A DNA stretch of 64,000 nt from Hahella ganghwensis DSM 17046 (GTDB taxonomy: Bacteria; Pseudomonadota; Gammaproteobacteria; Pseudomonadales; Oleiphilaceae): assembly GCF_000376785.1 (NCBI RefSeq), contig NZ_AQXX01000144.1, forward strand, positions 124,001-188,000. Direction: 5' to 3'. The position numbers and the translations under genes are program-made. This document shows positions 53,933 to 61,968 of this stretch, in pieces. A model generated the notes under the pieces. It did no database searches. It was given only the letters and a program-made list of their open reading frames with translations, and was not told the origin of the DNA. Numbering within the stretch: position 1 is the stretch's first letter; each line of letters starts with the position of its first letter.

Positions 53933-54934
53933 ATGTATAGCCCCCAGCGATTATTGAAAATAGTTTTGATAGCTTGCCTGTTAACAATTTTAACTTCTTG
54001 TGGAAGCGACGATATGGGCCTGTCATCTAACCGTGAAAAAGGTCTCCAAGGGACTTTGTTCTTCGAGAAGGTAGTAGATGATTTTCGTCAATTTAGCTTT
54101 TCCTCAAATACTCAAGGGCCTGCTATTGAGTTGGATGGTCTCGTCGGAGTAGACGAGGAGGAGAATATACTGTTCGTAAAGCAGAGAACTGAGATTACTG
54201 GAGCTGCAATTAACTTCTTTATCGATGTTTATACGCTCGATCGGAACGGCAAGAAACTCTCTGTATTCTCTAAGCCAGGGAGCTACACATTGGAAAGAAA
54301 TCCACGGGTTTCTCCCGATGGCAGTGTTATCGCCCTATATTATGAAATAGAAGGTGGAAATGCCGCTCTCGCGTTGTTAAAACGAGACGGGACCCTACTT
54401 CGTTCGTACGATTCTTCAGATGGCCCGATTCGAAGCTTTGACCTGACCTCAGATGGAAAGCTGATCATTGGTCAGGGTGACTCAATATATCAGGTGGATT
54501 TTAAGGTTGGCATCACAAAGCAATTGCTTCGTCGTTTCCCTGGAAGCGATATATGGGACACATTGTCTGTCAGCCCTGATGGCAGTCAAATTGTCTTTAG
54601 CATGAGCCAAAAGGGTCTAACTCGAGGTCGTGGAGACTTTGATCTATATTCAATGAATATAGATGGGACTGGTCTGCGAACCCTTGTGGACAACGAATCC
54701 GATGATATCCATGGCGCAGCATGGTCTCCAGATGGAAAATATCTGGCGATTACTCGAGGTATCGATGTGCATGATGCAATTCAACCTTGTCGTGGGGCTT
54801 TATATATCATAAATGCAACGGCTTCCAATCTGACTTTGGAAGAGAGCAGTACTGATGTCACTTCTCTTGTCGACGAATATGGAAAATTATTCTGCTCCAA
54901 TCCCGCTGAAACTCCTATCTGGACAAACTGGTAA
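53933..54934 (+). CDS. Beta-propeller (PD40) lipoprotein, intact paralogue
   Basis: I place the start at ATG 53933, which gives a proper lipoprotein signal (MYSPQRLLKIVLIACLLTIL, then TSC); the frame is open 27 codons further. The 333-residue product has GLQGTLFFEKVVDDFRQF after the lipid Cys, PD40 repeats (SPDGSVIALYYE, VSPDGSQIVFSMSQ, WSPDGKYLAITRG) and the end CRGALYIINATASNLTLEE. It is the closest relative of the broken gene at 51579, so a gene duplication is likely, with the 52851 gene between the two copies. TolB-like propellers usually bind proteins; a partner among the neighbouring secreted proteins is conjecture. Confidence 0.82.
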   Translation: MYSPQRLLKIVLIACLLTILTSCGSDDMGLSSNREKGLQGTLFFEKVVDDFRQFSFSSNTQGPAIELDGLVGVDEEENILFVKQRTEITGAAINFFIDVYTLDRNGKKLSVFSKPGSYTLERNPRVSPDGSVIALYYEIEGGNAALALLKRDGTLLRSYDSSDGPIRSFDLTSDGKLIIGQGDSIYQVDFKVGITKQLLRRFPGSDIWDTLSVSPDGSQIVFSMSQKGLTRGRGDFDLYSMNIDGTGLRTLVDNESDDIHGAAWSPDGKYLAITRGIDVHDAIQPCRGALYIINATASNLTLEESSTDVTSLVDEYGKLFCSNPAETPIWTNW

Positions 54935-54974
54935 ATTATTATCAGTTAGGGGAACCTGCAGTTGCTCGGGTATT

Positions 54975-54986
54975 CCCTATCTAGGG
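54975..54986. promoter_or_regulatory. CTAG palindrome (CCCTATCTAGGG) upstream of the third harpin-like gene
   Basis: It lies 109 bases before the start at 55096 and differs from the perfect core by one base. The downstream flank (TCCACGCCAATAGCAAA) resembles the flank of the 48021 copy. Confidence 0.55.
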
Positions 54987-55095
54987 TCCACGCCAATAGC
55001 AAATTTAGCCTTCTTTGAGATGATTGTAGGGTGAACTAGGGGGCTCTCTATTTCCCCTGTTTGCGGTTAAACAATCTCATAAGAGGAAAGAAACT

Positions 55096-55524
55096 ATGAA
55101 TATTGGTGGACTAATTGGTGGCGCTGGCGGCGGCGGATTGGGCGGTATACTCGGAGGCGGAGGCCTTGGGGGAATTCTGGGTGGTGGAGAGGGGGCTGGC
55201 GGACTACTCTCAACTATTGGTGGAATTGTCGGTGGCATGTTTGGCGGTCCCATCGGGTCTATGCTCGGGCAACTGGCGGGAGATATTCTGGGAAAAGTGC
55301 TGGATGAAGGTATGCAGGAAAATGGTAACTTCACCCAGCAGATGCAAAATGAGGTGCATTCTCAGTTTGGAACCAGCCCGCAGAATGACACTTCCCTGGA
55401 CGAACTTCTGGATGCAGCGTCCAACATTCTCAGCGCTACCGATTTCAGTCGCTTATCGCGGGATATTGAGACCTTGCAAACTGAGGTTAATGTCTCTCTG
55501 AATGCTTTCGCTGCTGCCCGTTAG
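55096..55524 (+). CDS. Glycine-rich harpin-like protein (142 residues)
   Basis: AAGAGGAAAG precedes the ATG. Residues 1-35 are almost only Gly, Leu and Ile, with the unit GLGGILGGG repeated; 36-75 is hydrophobic with glycines (GGIVGGMFGGPIGSMLGQL), and 76-142 is hydrophilic and helical (DELLDAASNILSATDFSRLSRDI). It has no cysteine, no signal peptide and is acidic overall in its second half, all typical of harpins. The upstream CTAG palindrome ties it to the other candidate secreted genes. I know no close named relative. Confidence 0.68.
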   Translation: MNIGGLIGGAGGGGLGGILGGGGLGGILGGGEGAGGLLSTIGGIVGGMFGGPIGSMLGQLAGDILGKVLDEGMQENGNFTQQMQNEVHSQFGTSPQNDTSLDELLDAASNILSATDFSRLSRDIETLQTEVNVSLNAFAAAR

Positions 55525-55583
55525 TATTTTTAGCCAGAGATAGCCTATATGCAGGTTCTGATTCTCCCTGTCATAGCCTGCCG

Positions 55584-55628
55584 GGTACTTCTCTCTTCTA
55601 TGTATATCTGCAGGAAAAGAGAGGTACC
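55584..55628 (+). terminator. Hairpin downstream of the glycine-rich gene
   Basis: GGTACTTCTCT pairs with AGAGAGGTACC (one G-U) around a long loop of about 23 bases, 60 bases after the stop. No strong T-run follows. Confidence 0.35.
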
Positions 55629-55813
55629 TTAACCAGCTCAGAGCATCTCAAGGTACAACTTTCATATAGGTAAATGAGAGAAGTCTGTGTGGTTACGAGG
55701 ATACAATTGGTATTTCTGTATCGATAGGGTTTCCCCCAGATTATTTTTAAAAAATAGCAAGTTAACCTATATGAAATTCATAGATGGGAAACGAGAATAG
55801 GGAAGTTTATATA

Positions 55814-56251
55814 ATGAATACCGAACTTTTTTACGTATTAAAGCCGGCGATATTAGTCGTTACAATTATTTCGCTTGTTGGCTGCGTGAATGGCGAGTCT
55901 GTTACTAAAAGAGAGTATTCAAAAACCATTGATAAGTCGATTACCGCCGATTTTATGTATGGTGAGTACCCACAACTATCCTCCTGCTTTACTGAAGACA
56001 AATCCTCATTAAAGAAATCTTTGGATCAGGCTCTCGACAATTGCCGTCAGAATCAGCTGGCAAAGATTTCCGACAATGAGATGCTTTCGGTAGCATCTCA
56101 ACAGAACTTCACCAAGCGTGTTACGAAATGTGGATTGTTTGATTATCTGGCAAAACATCAGGATACCTACAAAGGTAAACAGGATGGCAGCTGTTCTCTG
56201 GTATCGCGTATGTATCGGAATATCACTCAGAAAAATGTCGATGTCTTTTAA
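55814..56251 (+). CDS. Small lipoprotein preceding the SctD-like gene
   Basis: The ATG at 55814 has AGGGAAG nine bases upstream; a start ten codons earlier is less likely. The 145-residue product has a lipoprotein signal ending LVGC (Cys near 24), then a helical, cysteine-containing domain (LSSCFTEDKSS, LDNCRQNQL, VTKCGLFDYL, DGSCSLV). Four mature cysteines suggest disulfides in the periplasm. Its end overlaps the start of the SctD-like gene, so they are co-translated; a role as a T3SS basal-body or pilotin-type lipoprotein is possible but it has no SctJ motifs. Confidence 0.7.
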   Translation: MNTELFYVLKPAILVVTIISLVGCVNGESVTKREYSKTIDKSITADFMYGEYPQLSSCFTEDKSSLKKSLDQALDNCRQNQLAKISDNEMLSVASQQNFTKRVTKCGLFDYLAKHQDTYKGKQDGSCSLVSRMYRNITQKNVDVF

Positions 56252-57671
56252 TCGCCGCAAACTAAATCGATCAAGGCAAATAGTCGTTGCAGATGGTGTG
56301 GACACTCCCTTGCTTTCCAGGCTGGACCTGACTGATAGCCAGGTATGCCTGATCGGGAAAGATGATCTATGTGATATCAGTGAAACCAAAGCTGGACTAT
56401 CTGACAAGCACTGTATCGTTAACTATTCACAGGGGCATGTCTGGGTCAAATCAATGGCTGAGGCGTACCTGGAGGGAAATCTCCTTCCAGTTGACAAAAG
56501 TTGTCTGTGGCGAATTGGGCAAAGACTGACTGTGGGCAATATGCAGCTTATTCTGCAGGTTCCAGTATCACACTGGGAAAAAATCACCAATACAGCATCC
56601 CGTTATTTTGATGTGCTGAATTTTTACCGACAGGCTGAAAGAAGGTGGTTGGTATTAGTTGCGATCATCTTGTTGGTGGTTACCACACTATATAGCTGGC
56701 TTTCTGCAACGAAGGAATCCCTGGACGCATTGGTGTTGTCTGAACAGGTCAGTACTTTGGATGATCAATTAATTCCTGGTGATCAGAGCGGCGCACATAT
56801 GCTGAAAGTCGCAAAAGATGTTGCTGAGGTTTTCCGTCTGTCGGGCATGCCTGTTTCTACATCCGTAGCGGCACCTGGAGAGATTTTGGTTCGAGGTGAT
56901 TTTGCTGATCAGGCAGGTCTGAGAAAAGTCATTTATTCATCTTCAATGAGAGAAGTGTCGGGACTGAGTAAAATACTGGTGGAGAGTTATCAAGCCCTTG
57001 GAAAACAACCTGACAATTCACCATACAGCTATATAGATTATATTGTCGAAGGCCTGGATAACTATATTGTCGCCAATGATGGTTCTCGGTTTTATCTCGG
57101 ATCAGTGTTACCGGGAGGAGAAAGGTTAGTGGGCTTGGAGCAGGAAAGCATTGTTGTCGAGCATCTGGGAGTGTCGGCGGAAATTCCAAAGCAACAATTC
57201 ACGGTCGTTAAAAGCAGTCAGCCGAATCAGTTGGCCGGGGCAACAAACAATACTGCTGAACCTGGAGACTATGCGGCCTATATCCAGGAAGCAGTTCGGC
57301 TGTATGAGGTTCCTGAATCAATTATCAGGGCCGTCATTCAAGTTGAGTCTGGTTATGATCCTCAGGCGATCTCACATGCCGGAGCTATAGGGCTTATGCA
57401 GTTAATGCCGGATACAGCCAACTCCCTTGGTGTGCAAAACCCGTTTGACCCCCAGCAGAATATTCTTGGCGGCTCTAAACACTTAAAAGATCTCCTGGGC
57501 CGCTATGATAATAACCTTACCCTGGCACTTGCTGCCTACAATGCTGGAGAAGGGGCTGTAAATCGATATAGAGGGGTTCCACCCTATTCAGAGACTCAAG
57601 ACTATGTTGCGAAAGTACAGCGATTGGTCGGATTCTATGATCAGGAAAAAGACCCTAGCTTATCCAACTGA
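56235..57671 (+). CDS. sctD: SctD-like T3SS inner-membrane ring protein fused to a lytic transglycosylase
   Basis: This 478-residue protein (ATG 56235; 56241 also possible) combines parts normally made from two genes. Residues about 20-108 form an FHA-like cytoplasmic domain (LIGKDDLCDISE, LSDKHCIVNYSQGHVWV) as in SctD. One membrane helix is at 137-155 (WLVLVAIILLVVTTLYSW). Periplasmic ring-building (BON/SctD-like) modules follow at about 175-310 (VAKDVAEVFRLSGMPVS, IVEGLDNYIVANDGSRFYLG). After a linker, 345-478 is a family 1 lytic transglycosylase with catalytic E371 in VIQVESGYDP, then HAGAIGLMQLMPDTA and ALAAYNAGEGAVNRY. SctD proteins build the MS ring; such transglycosylases (IpgF, IagB, EtgA) open peptidoglycan for the needle. 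The start overlaps the lipoprotein gene. Confidence 0.85.
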   Translation: MSMSFNRRKLNRSRQIVVADGVDTPLLSRLDLTDSQVCLIGKDDLCDISETKAGLSDKHCIVNYSQGHVWVKSMAEAYLEGNLLPVDKSCLWRIGQRLTVGNMQLILQVPVSHWEKITNTASRYFDVLNFYRQAERRWLVLVAIILLVVTTLYSWLSATKESLDALVLSEQVSTLDDQLIPGDQSGAHMLKVAKDVAEVFRLSGMPVSTSVAAPGEILVRGDFADQAGLRKVIYSSSMREVSGLSKILVESYQALGKQPDNSPYSYIDYIVEGLDNYIVANDGSRFYLGSVLPGGERLVGLEQESIVVEHLGVSAEIPKQQFTVVKSSQPNQLAGATNNTAEPGDYAAYIQEAVRLYEVPESIIRAVIQVESGYDPQAISHAGAIGLMQLMPDTANSLGVQNPFDPQQNILGGSKHLKDLLGRYDNNLTLALAAYNAGEGAVNRYRGVPPYSETQDYVAKVQRLVGFYDQEKDPSLSN

Positions 57672-58226
57672 TGAGGCTGGACTGTGGCTGATTCCCAGAC
57701 TTTTTTGAAGTAATGCCAATGCGGCTTGGTCGGTCGAATGGTGCTGGCCTTGGTAATCTTTATAAGTCTGAATACTCATATGGAGTTGTTCCTGTTTTAA
57801 ACGTTGTCCATATACAGTGACAGATTCAATCAGTTCCAGAGATAGGTGTTCCTCTGGTGCAGCAAGATAAAGCTTTTCCAATTGATCGGTTGTCATTTCA
57901 ACCGCTGCTTGATTGAACAGCAAACTTCGGTTTTGAGCACCCATTTGCCCAATCCCTCTCATCAAATTACGAAGCAAATCTGTTGCGGTAGATGGACCTC
58001 GCTTTTTGCGTTGTCGTCGTAATGCTTTATTGAGCGGTCCTTGTGTCAGTCGATCAAGAATTCGCAGTAAGTCTGATTGGGCAATATTAAAAAAAGCAGG
58101 GTTTAATAATCCGTCGCGAGTGAGCAGACCCTGGATATCTAACTGTTGAGCCGCTGCGGCTATGGTTATTTGTTGCAAAGAGGCAGCGACTGATCCAGGT
58201 GTAAGTGTGCCGAGGGAGTTACTCAT
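57660..58226 (-). CDS. T3SS-associated protein downstream of sctU
   Basis: This 188-residue, Leu/Gln-rich, mostly helical protein has no signal peptide or membrane helix. It has a basic patch (KALRRQRKKRGPSTATDLL) and several long helices (QSDLLRILDRLTQ, DQLEKLYLAAPEEHLS). Its ATG overlaps the sctU stop by four bases (ATGA), and its 3' end overlaps the sctD-like gene by 12 bases on the other strand. The tight coupling to sctU suggests a chaperone, a regulator or a cytoplasmic T3SS part, but I recognise no family. Confidence 0.7.
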   Translation of the reverse strand: MSNSLGTLTPGSVAASLQQITIAAAAQQLDIQGLLTRDGLLNPAFFNIAQSDLLRILDRLTQGPLNKALRRQRKKRGPSTATDLLRNLMRGIGQMGAQNRSLLFNQAAVEMTTDQLEKLYLAAPEEHLSLELIESVTVYGQRLKQEQLHMSIQTYKDYQGQHHSTDQAALALLQKSLGISHSPASSVG

Positions 58227-59326
58227 ATCTGTTCATCACTTTGTACGGATAGAAATCCATCTCGTTTGGCCTTCTCGGATGTTTCCTTTGCCCACTTGAG
58301 AAGTTCGGCGACAGGGGCAAAGAAATCTGGGGTGATATAGGTATCCAATGCAATCTCCTGGTTAAGTCCTCGCGCCAGATCAATGTTCTGCATAATGGGA
58401 ATGCCCTCTTCTTCGGCTGTTTCCCGAATTCGCTGAGCCATATAACCCTCTCCTTTAGCCACGACCATAGGAAGGTCAGTCTCATCCTTTTCATAATAAA
58501 GGGCGACCGCAATATGAGTCGGGTTGACTACAACAACGTTAGACTTCCTCACAGCAGCGAGCATGTTTTGCTGAGACCATTCCTGATGTAGTTGCTTTCT
58601 TTGACCTTTGACCTGTGGATCACCTTCGCTATCTTTATGCTCCTGCCTAATATCCCGTCGGCTCATCATCAGGTCTTTAATAAACGAGTGTCGTTGGTAT
58701 CCCATATCCAGGATGCTGATAAAAAAGAAAATGAAAACTACGCTGGCGACGATAAGAACGGTGACGTCCCAATGGGCAAGGAGAGCATTCATGGGGATGT
58801 CTGACAGCGGAAGTAGCAGATATTCCGGAATGTGTAGATAGCCCAGCAGTCCGACAATAATCAATAATGCGATTGTTTTAACAAGAGCTTTGACGACTTC
58901 TATCAGGTTTTTCTGCGAAAACATTCGCTTGATTCCTTCGCCAGGGTTCAGGTGATTCATATTCGGCTTTACCTGCTTGAATGCCAGCACTGGGCCGACC
59001 TGCAGAAATTCGACAAATGTGCCTATCAGGGATGCAGCAATCAGACAGGGAAGTAGTATCAGAAGTAATACTTTACAGGATTCCGCCATTAGCTCTATCA
59101 GCATTTGATTGGTGAGATTAGGTATCGCATGAAACATCATCAAATATAAGTGAGAAATCCGATCATAGGCTATTGGAGCGGTAAAAGTGATCATCATGAG
59201 CCAGAGTAGTAGGGAAAGTGTTTTACTCAGATCCTGGCTTTTGTGTACCTGCCCCTCTTTTCGAGCATCCTTGAGCCTTTTGGCGGTAGGCTTCTCGGTT
59301 TGGTCGGCTCCTTTTTCCTGCGCCAT
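58223..59326 (-). CDS. sctU: T3SS export gate switch protein SctU
   Basis: This 367-residue inner-membrane protein of the FlhB/YscU family has four membrane helices (about 30-215) and a cytoplasmic domain with the autocleavage motif N268-P-T-H in VVVVNPTHIAVALYY, where self-cleavage switches substrate class. The N-terminus EKPTAKRLKDARKEGQV is typical. Membrane loops include KPNMNHLNPGEGIKRMFS. It has been separated from sctT by two opposite-strand genes, whereas sctRSTU are usually contiguous. The small downstream gene overlaps its stop. Confidence 0.96.
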   Translation of the reverse strand: MAQEKGADQTEKPTAKRLKDARKEGQVHKSQDLSKTLSLLLWLMMITFTAPIAYDRISHLYLMMFHAIPNLTNQMLIELMAESCKVLLLILLPCLIAASLIGTFVEFLQVGPVLAFKQVKPNMNHLNPGEGIKRMFSQKNLIEVVKALVKTIALLIIVGLLGYLHIPEYLLLPLSDIPMNALLAHWDVTVLIVASVVFIFFFISILDMGYQRHSFIKDLMMSRRDIRQEHKDSEGDPQVKGQRKQLHQEWSQQNMLAAVRKSNVVVVNPTHIAVALYYEKDETDLPMVVAKGEGYMAQRIRETAEEEGIPIMQNIDLARGLNQEIALDTYITPDFFAPVAELLKWAKETSEKAKRDGFLSVQSDEQI

Positions 59327-59720
59327 TCCCTATCGTACTTCCTGAAATTGTTGAACCTGTGCAGGCTCACGATAATTTGATTTCACATCATCGGCTTTGG
59401 CCGGAGGCAGCGAAACAGATAAAGAAAGATTATCAGTTGATCAGGCAATGTTGAGCTAGGGTATACCCGAGTTTATGGATCGAGTAATGCTATCTACACT
59501 ATAAAAAAGAAGAGATATAAAAAAACAAGAAAGAGAGCTACCTCTACCGGATAAACTAAATTCAAGACAAAACCAAAAACGTGGTCTAAGTTTACCTTTG
59601 GTTGGAAGATCTGAATTTACCGGGTTGATGAAACTTGGGTGTGGGCAGGGAATTTCAGCCGGCAACCTACAATAGAGTCATTGATGAATATCAACAGTAA
59701 GTAATTTCAGATTTATCACT
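59327..59720. promoter_or_regulatory. Divergent region between sctU and the 59721 gene (394 bp)
   Basis: I see no credible gene; a 69-codon minus-strand frame at 59456-59665 lacks a ribosome site and family features. AGCTAGGG at 59454-59461 is the right half of the CTAG element and overlaps a 10-base palindrome GGGTATACCC at 59459-59468. The rest is AT-rich. Confidence 0.45.
59459..59468. promoter_or_regulatory. Palindrome GGGTATACCC joined to a CTAG half-site
   Basis: The palindrome follows AGCTA, so the stretch GAGCTAGGGTATACCC shares the right half of the element at 48021. It lies 133 bases upstream of sctU and 252 bases before the 59721 start, so it could control either. Confidence 0.35.
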
Positions 59721-60035
59721 ATGAGTATTGAGCTTTCTCCTCCGAGTCGATTGTTGTCCGTATTGGATGCAATGAGTCCCTCGAATACACAATCGGTATC
59801 AAACACTGCTGAGAATTCTGTAGCAGACCTGGCATCACCTCAGGATCAAAGTGTTGCTTATGATTCTGGTCAACCGTCATCTGTAGATCCTGCCTCATCA
59901 TTATTGACTGAAGATTTTGGCGAATCAGATTTGTCCTCCTACGCTCAAAGCGAGCTTCCTGTGGTTGACAACAATCTCGCTGCCGCTGGCCAGGCCCAGC
60001 AGTGGGTTCAGTACATTCTCTCTGCCTGGTCCTGA
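59721..60035 (+). CDS. Small acidic Ser-rich protein in the T3SS core
   Basis: This 104-residue protein is rich in Ser, Asp and Ala, acidic, without cysteine, signal peptide or membrane helix. The middle (20-75) looks disordered; the end (LAAAGQAQQWVQYILSAWS) is an amphipathic helix, as in small exported T3SS parts such as needle or inner-rod proteins, but no PrgI/YscF motif is seen. It starts without a clear ribosome site and lies 46 bases before the next plus-strand gene, with which it likely shares a transcript. It could be a secreted or regulatory T3SS protein; I do not recognise it. Confidence 0.58.
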   Translation: MSIELSPPSRLLSVLDAMSPSNTQSVSNTAENSVADLASPQDQSVAYDSGQPSSVDPASSLLTEDFGESDLSSYAQSELPVVDNNLAAAGQAQQWVQYILSAWS

Positions 60036-60081
60036 ACCGGCAGTGCCAAACCTGCTGGATGGATGTGCAGGAGGGCTTTAA

Positions 60082-60771
60082 ATGAATCAACACTATTTCC
60101 AGTTTCAGGCAAGCAGGCAAGAGGTGTCACTAACTGATGCCTCAACCGGTCGATGGCTTGCGATGGCAGGCAGACTGCAACAGGCTATGAGCAGTATCGT
60201 AGATCTGGATGTGCGTCTTGCCGTTTTAAATCAGTTGTCCGAACAACTGGGGAATCATGGTTATCCGGGCTTTATCAAGTTGCTGATGATCATCTCAAGA
60301 AGTACCGACTTCCCGGCCAAAAAGGCGTTGGCCGAGACACTTGCAGCTGCAGTACAGCGGGCCGACATGCCAAGTGGTGTGTTAAATGCCTGGGGGAGTT
60401 CCCAAATCGTGAATCATAGCAATATATCCTCGCCCATTAGCGCCAGCCGCTTATTGAGAAGTTATTGGGGGGAAGCACCGCAACGCGGCTTGGGGCCAAT
60501 TGAGTACCTTACCGTGTGGTTTGGGCAGAAGACCCAGCGTCCATATCTGTCAGACCAAGCCTATGTGAAGGCTCTGACGGGGTTGATCTCCCTTGTCAAT
60601 TGTAGCGATTATGCCCGGCAGTTATATGCAGGTAAGATTCTGTCAGATGTTGAGTCCATGACTGAGGGCGCCTATACCAGGCAGACTAAATTGCGATTGA
60701 GTCGTCTGGGGGAAAGCTGGCTGGAAAACCAGCCAGCCCTGGAGATTTCAAATGAAGTCGCCGGTATTTAA
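60082..60771 (+). CDS. Unknown helical protein between sctU and sctT
   Basis: GGAGGG precedes the ATG. The 229-residue product is soluble and mainly helical, with segments DLDVRLAVLNQLSEQLGNHG and PAKKALAETLAAAVQRADMPSG and a basic C-terminal segment QTKLRLSRLGESWLENQ. No signal peptide, membrane helix or known motif is visible. It lies on the strand opposite to all neighbouring sct genes, together with the gene at 59721. A role as a T3SS cytoplasmic component or regulator is possible by context; no family is recognised. Confidence 0.65.
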   Translation: MNQHYFQFQASRQEVSLTDASTGRWLAMAGRLQQAMSSIVDLDVRLAVLNQLSEQLGNHGYPGFIKLLMIISRSTDFPAKKALAETLAAAVQRADMPSGVLNAWGSSQIVNHSNISSPISASRLLRSYWGEAPQRGLGPIEYLTVWFGQKTQRPYLSDQAYVKALTGLISLVNCSDYARQLYAGKILSDVESMTEGAYTRQTKLRLSRLGESWLENQPALEISNEVAGI

Positions 60772-60789
60772 TTGGATGAGAAGCGACTC

Positions 60790-61596
60790 TCATGAGAACA
60801 GCTTTGCCATTGCATCGAGTAAAGCCTGATTAGAGGTTAATTTTCTCAGCACGACTTCAATGATGGTTCCCAGGCTGATGACAAGTATGAAAGTTGATAG
60901 CCAGAATTTTATCGGCATGGACAATGCCAATACGTTGATTTGTTGTGCGAATCGATTGATCAGGCCCAGTGAAAGATCGACCAGCGCCAGCAACAGCATC
61001 GCGGGCAATGCAATCATGAGTGACTTCGACATAATGAATTCAAGTTCTTGAATAAATACCATTGCCCCTTTCAGCTTCAAATCGAGCAATATGTTGTGGA
61101 TAGGCCACAACTTGTAGGATCCCAATAGTATATCCAGGAATATCAGGAAGCCTCCGCTGACCATAAAAAGCCATGTGGCAAACCTGGATAGCCATAAGCC
61201 CATAGGAGTTGCCTGATGTCCTTGAATGGGGTCCATCGCGTTCGCCATATTGGATCCCGTTTGAGTATCTATAATGCCACCGGCGACACTGAGGGCCCAA
61301 AATATGGAGCCGAAAAGGAATCCCATACAGGCCCCCAAGAAAATTTCCTTGAGTATAATGAACGGCCACATGACGCCAGGAATCAAACTGGGTTCTATTG
61401 TGGCAAAGGCAATCGGGTAAACCATGATCGAAAGACTGACGAACAGACTATTGCGGACCAGGGCAGGTACCGACTCCTGAGTGAGCAGAGGCAAAACCAG
61501 AAATGCCGCGCCAATTCTTGGTAAGCATAAAGCCGCGCCCAGGAGAGTCGATTCAATCAGGGCAATGGCTTCATTATAAAAAGTGACTGAATTCAT
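60790..61596 (-). CDS. sctT: T3SS export apparatus protein SctT
   Basis: This 268-residue inner-membrane protein of the FliR/SpaR family is part of the export gate with SctR and SctS. It has about seven hydrophobic segments and the family stretches PRIGAAFLVLPLLTQESVPALVRN, ILKEIFLGACMGFLFGSIFWAL and the GGIIDTQTGSNMANAMDP turn. It starts five bases after the sctS stop. Its stop is only 18 bases from the convergent gene end at 60771. Confidence 0.95.
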   Translation of the reverse strand: MNSVTFYNEAIALIESTLLGAALCLPRIGAAFLVLPLLTQESVPALVRNSLFVSLSIMVYPIAFATIEPSLIPGVMWPFIILKEIFLGACMGFLFGSIFWALSVAGGIIDTQTGSNMANAMDPIQGHQATPMGLWLSRFATWLFMVSGGFLIFLDILLGSYKLWPIHNILLDLKLKGAMVFIQELEFIMSKSLMIALPAMLLLALVDLSLGLINRFAQQINVLALSMPIKFWLSTFILVISLGTIIEVVLRKLTSNQALLDAMAKLFS

Positions 61597-61601
61597 GTGG
61601 T

Positions 61602-61874
61602 CTAGTGGGTTCTGACCAAAGCTGGAAATTCAGAGAAAATGGTATCTGCGAACTGGTAAAGAGTTTCCCCGAGGAAGCTGGCAGTTAAAAACAGCGTGAT
61701 GACGATTACCGTTAGTTTCACGGTGAAAGCCAGCGTTTGTTCCTGTAGCTGAGTGACAGATTGAAGAAAAGCAACCAACAGCCCTGATACGGAAGCAGCG
61801 ATGATTGGCGGTGCTGATAGCAAAAGTACCAGCCACAACGCATCCTGAGTCAGCCGGATAACATCGGAATCCAT
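61602..61874 (-). CDS. sctS: T3SS export apparatus protein SctS
   Basis: This 90-residue protein of the FliQ/SpaQ family has two long membrane helices (about 15-40 and 50-75) joined by SVTQLQEQTLAFTVKL, the conserved loop. Four copies assemble with SctR and SctT in the export gate. Length is typical (86-90). It is 94 bases after sctR and 5 bases before sctT. Confidence 0.95.
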   Translation of the reverse strand: MDSDVIRLTQDALWLVLLLSAPPIIAASVSGLLVAFLQSVTQLQEQTLAFTVKLTVIVITLFLTASFLGETLYQFADTIFSEFPALVRTH

Positions 61875-61968
61875 AATCTTAACCTTGCGGGATAAAGATA
61901 CAAAAGGTGGTTGGCAGGATCTCTATGATCGGTGCCTCTGGTGTTGATCCGTATATCATTTCAAGTCC

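Noticed and set aside
54951-54991. HrpL-type box (GGAACC ... CCAC) before the glycine-rich gene
   Set aside because: The two parts are 31 bases apart, while HrpL boxes need about 15-16, and no copy is seen before the other secreted genes.
46285-56251. Island bounded by insertion sequences or a tRNA attachment site
   Set aside because: I looked for transposase genes, long direct repeats and tRNA ends near both edges and saw none, so horizontal entry is not directly supported.
59456-59665. 69-codon minus-strand frame upstream of sctU
   Set aside because: No ribosome site, Pro/Ser-rich random-looking sequence, and it covers the regulatory palindrome.
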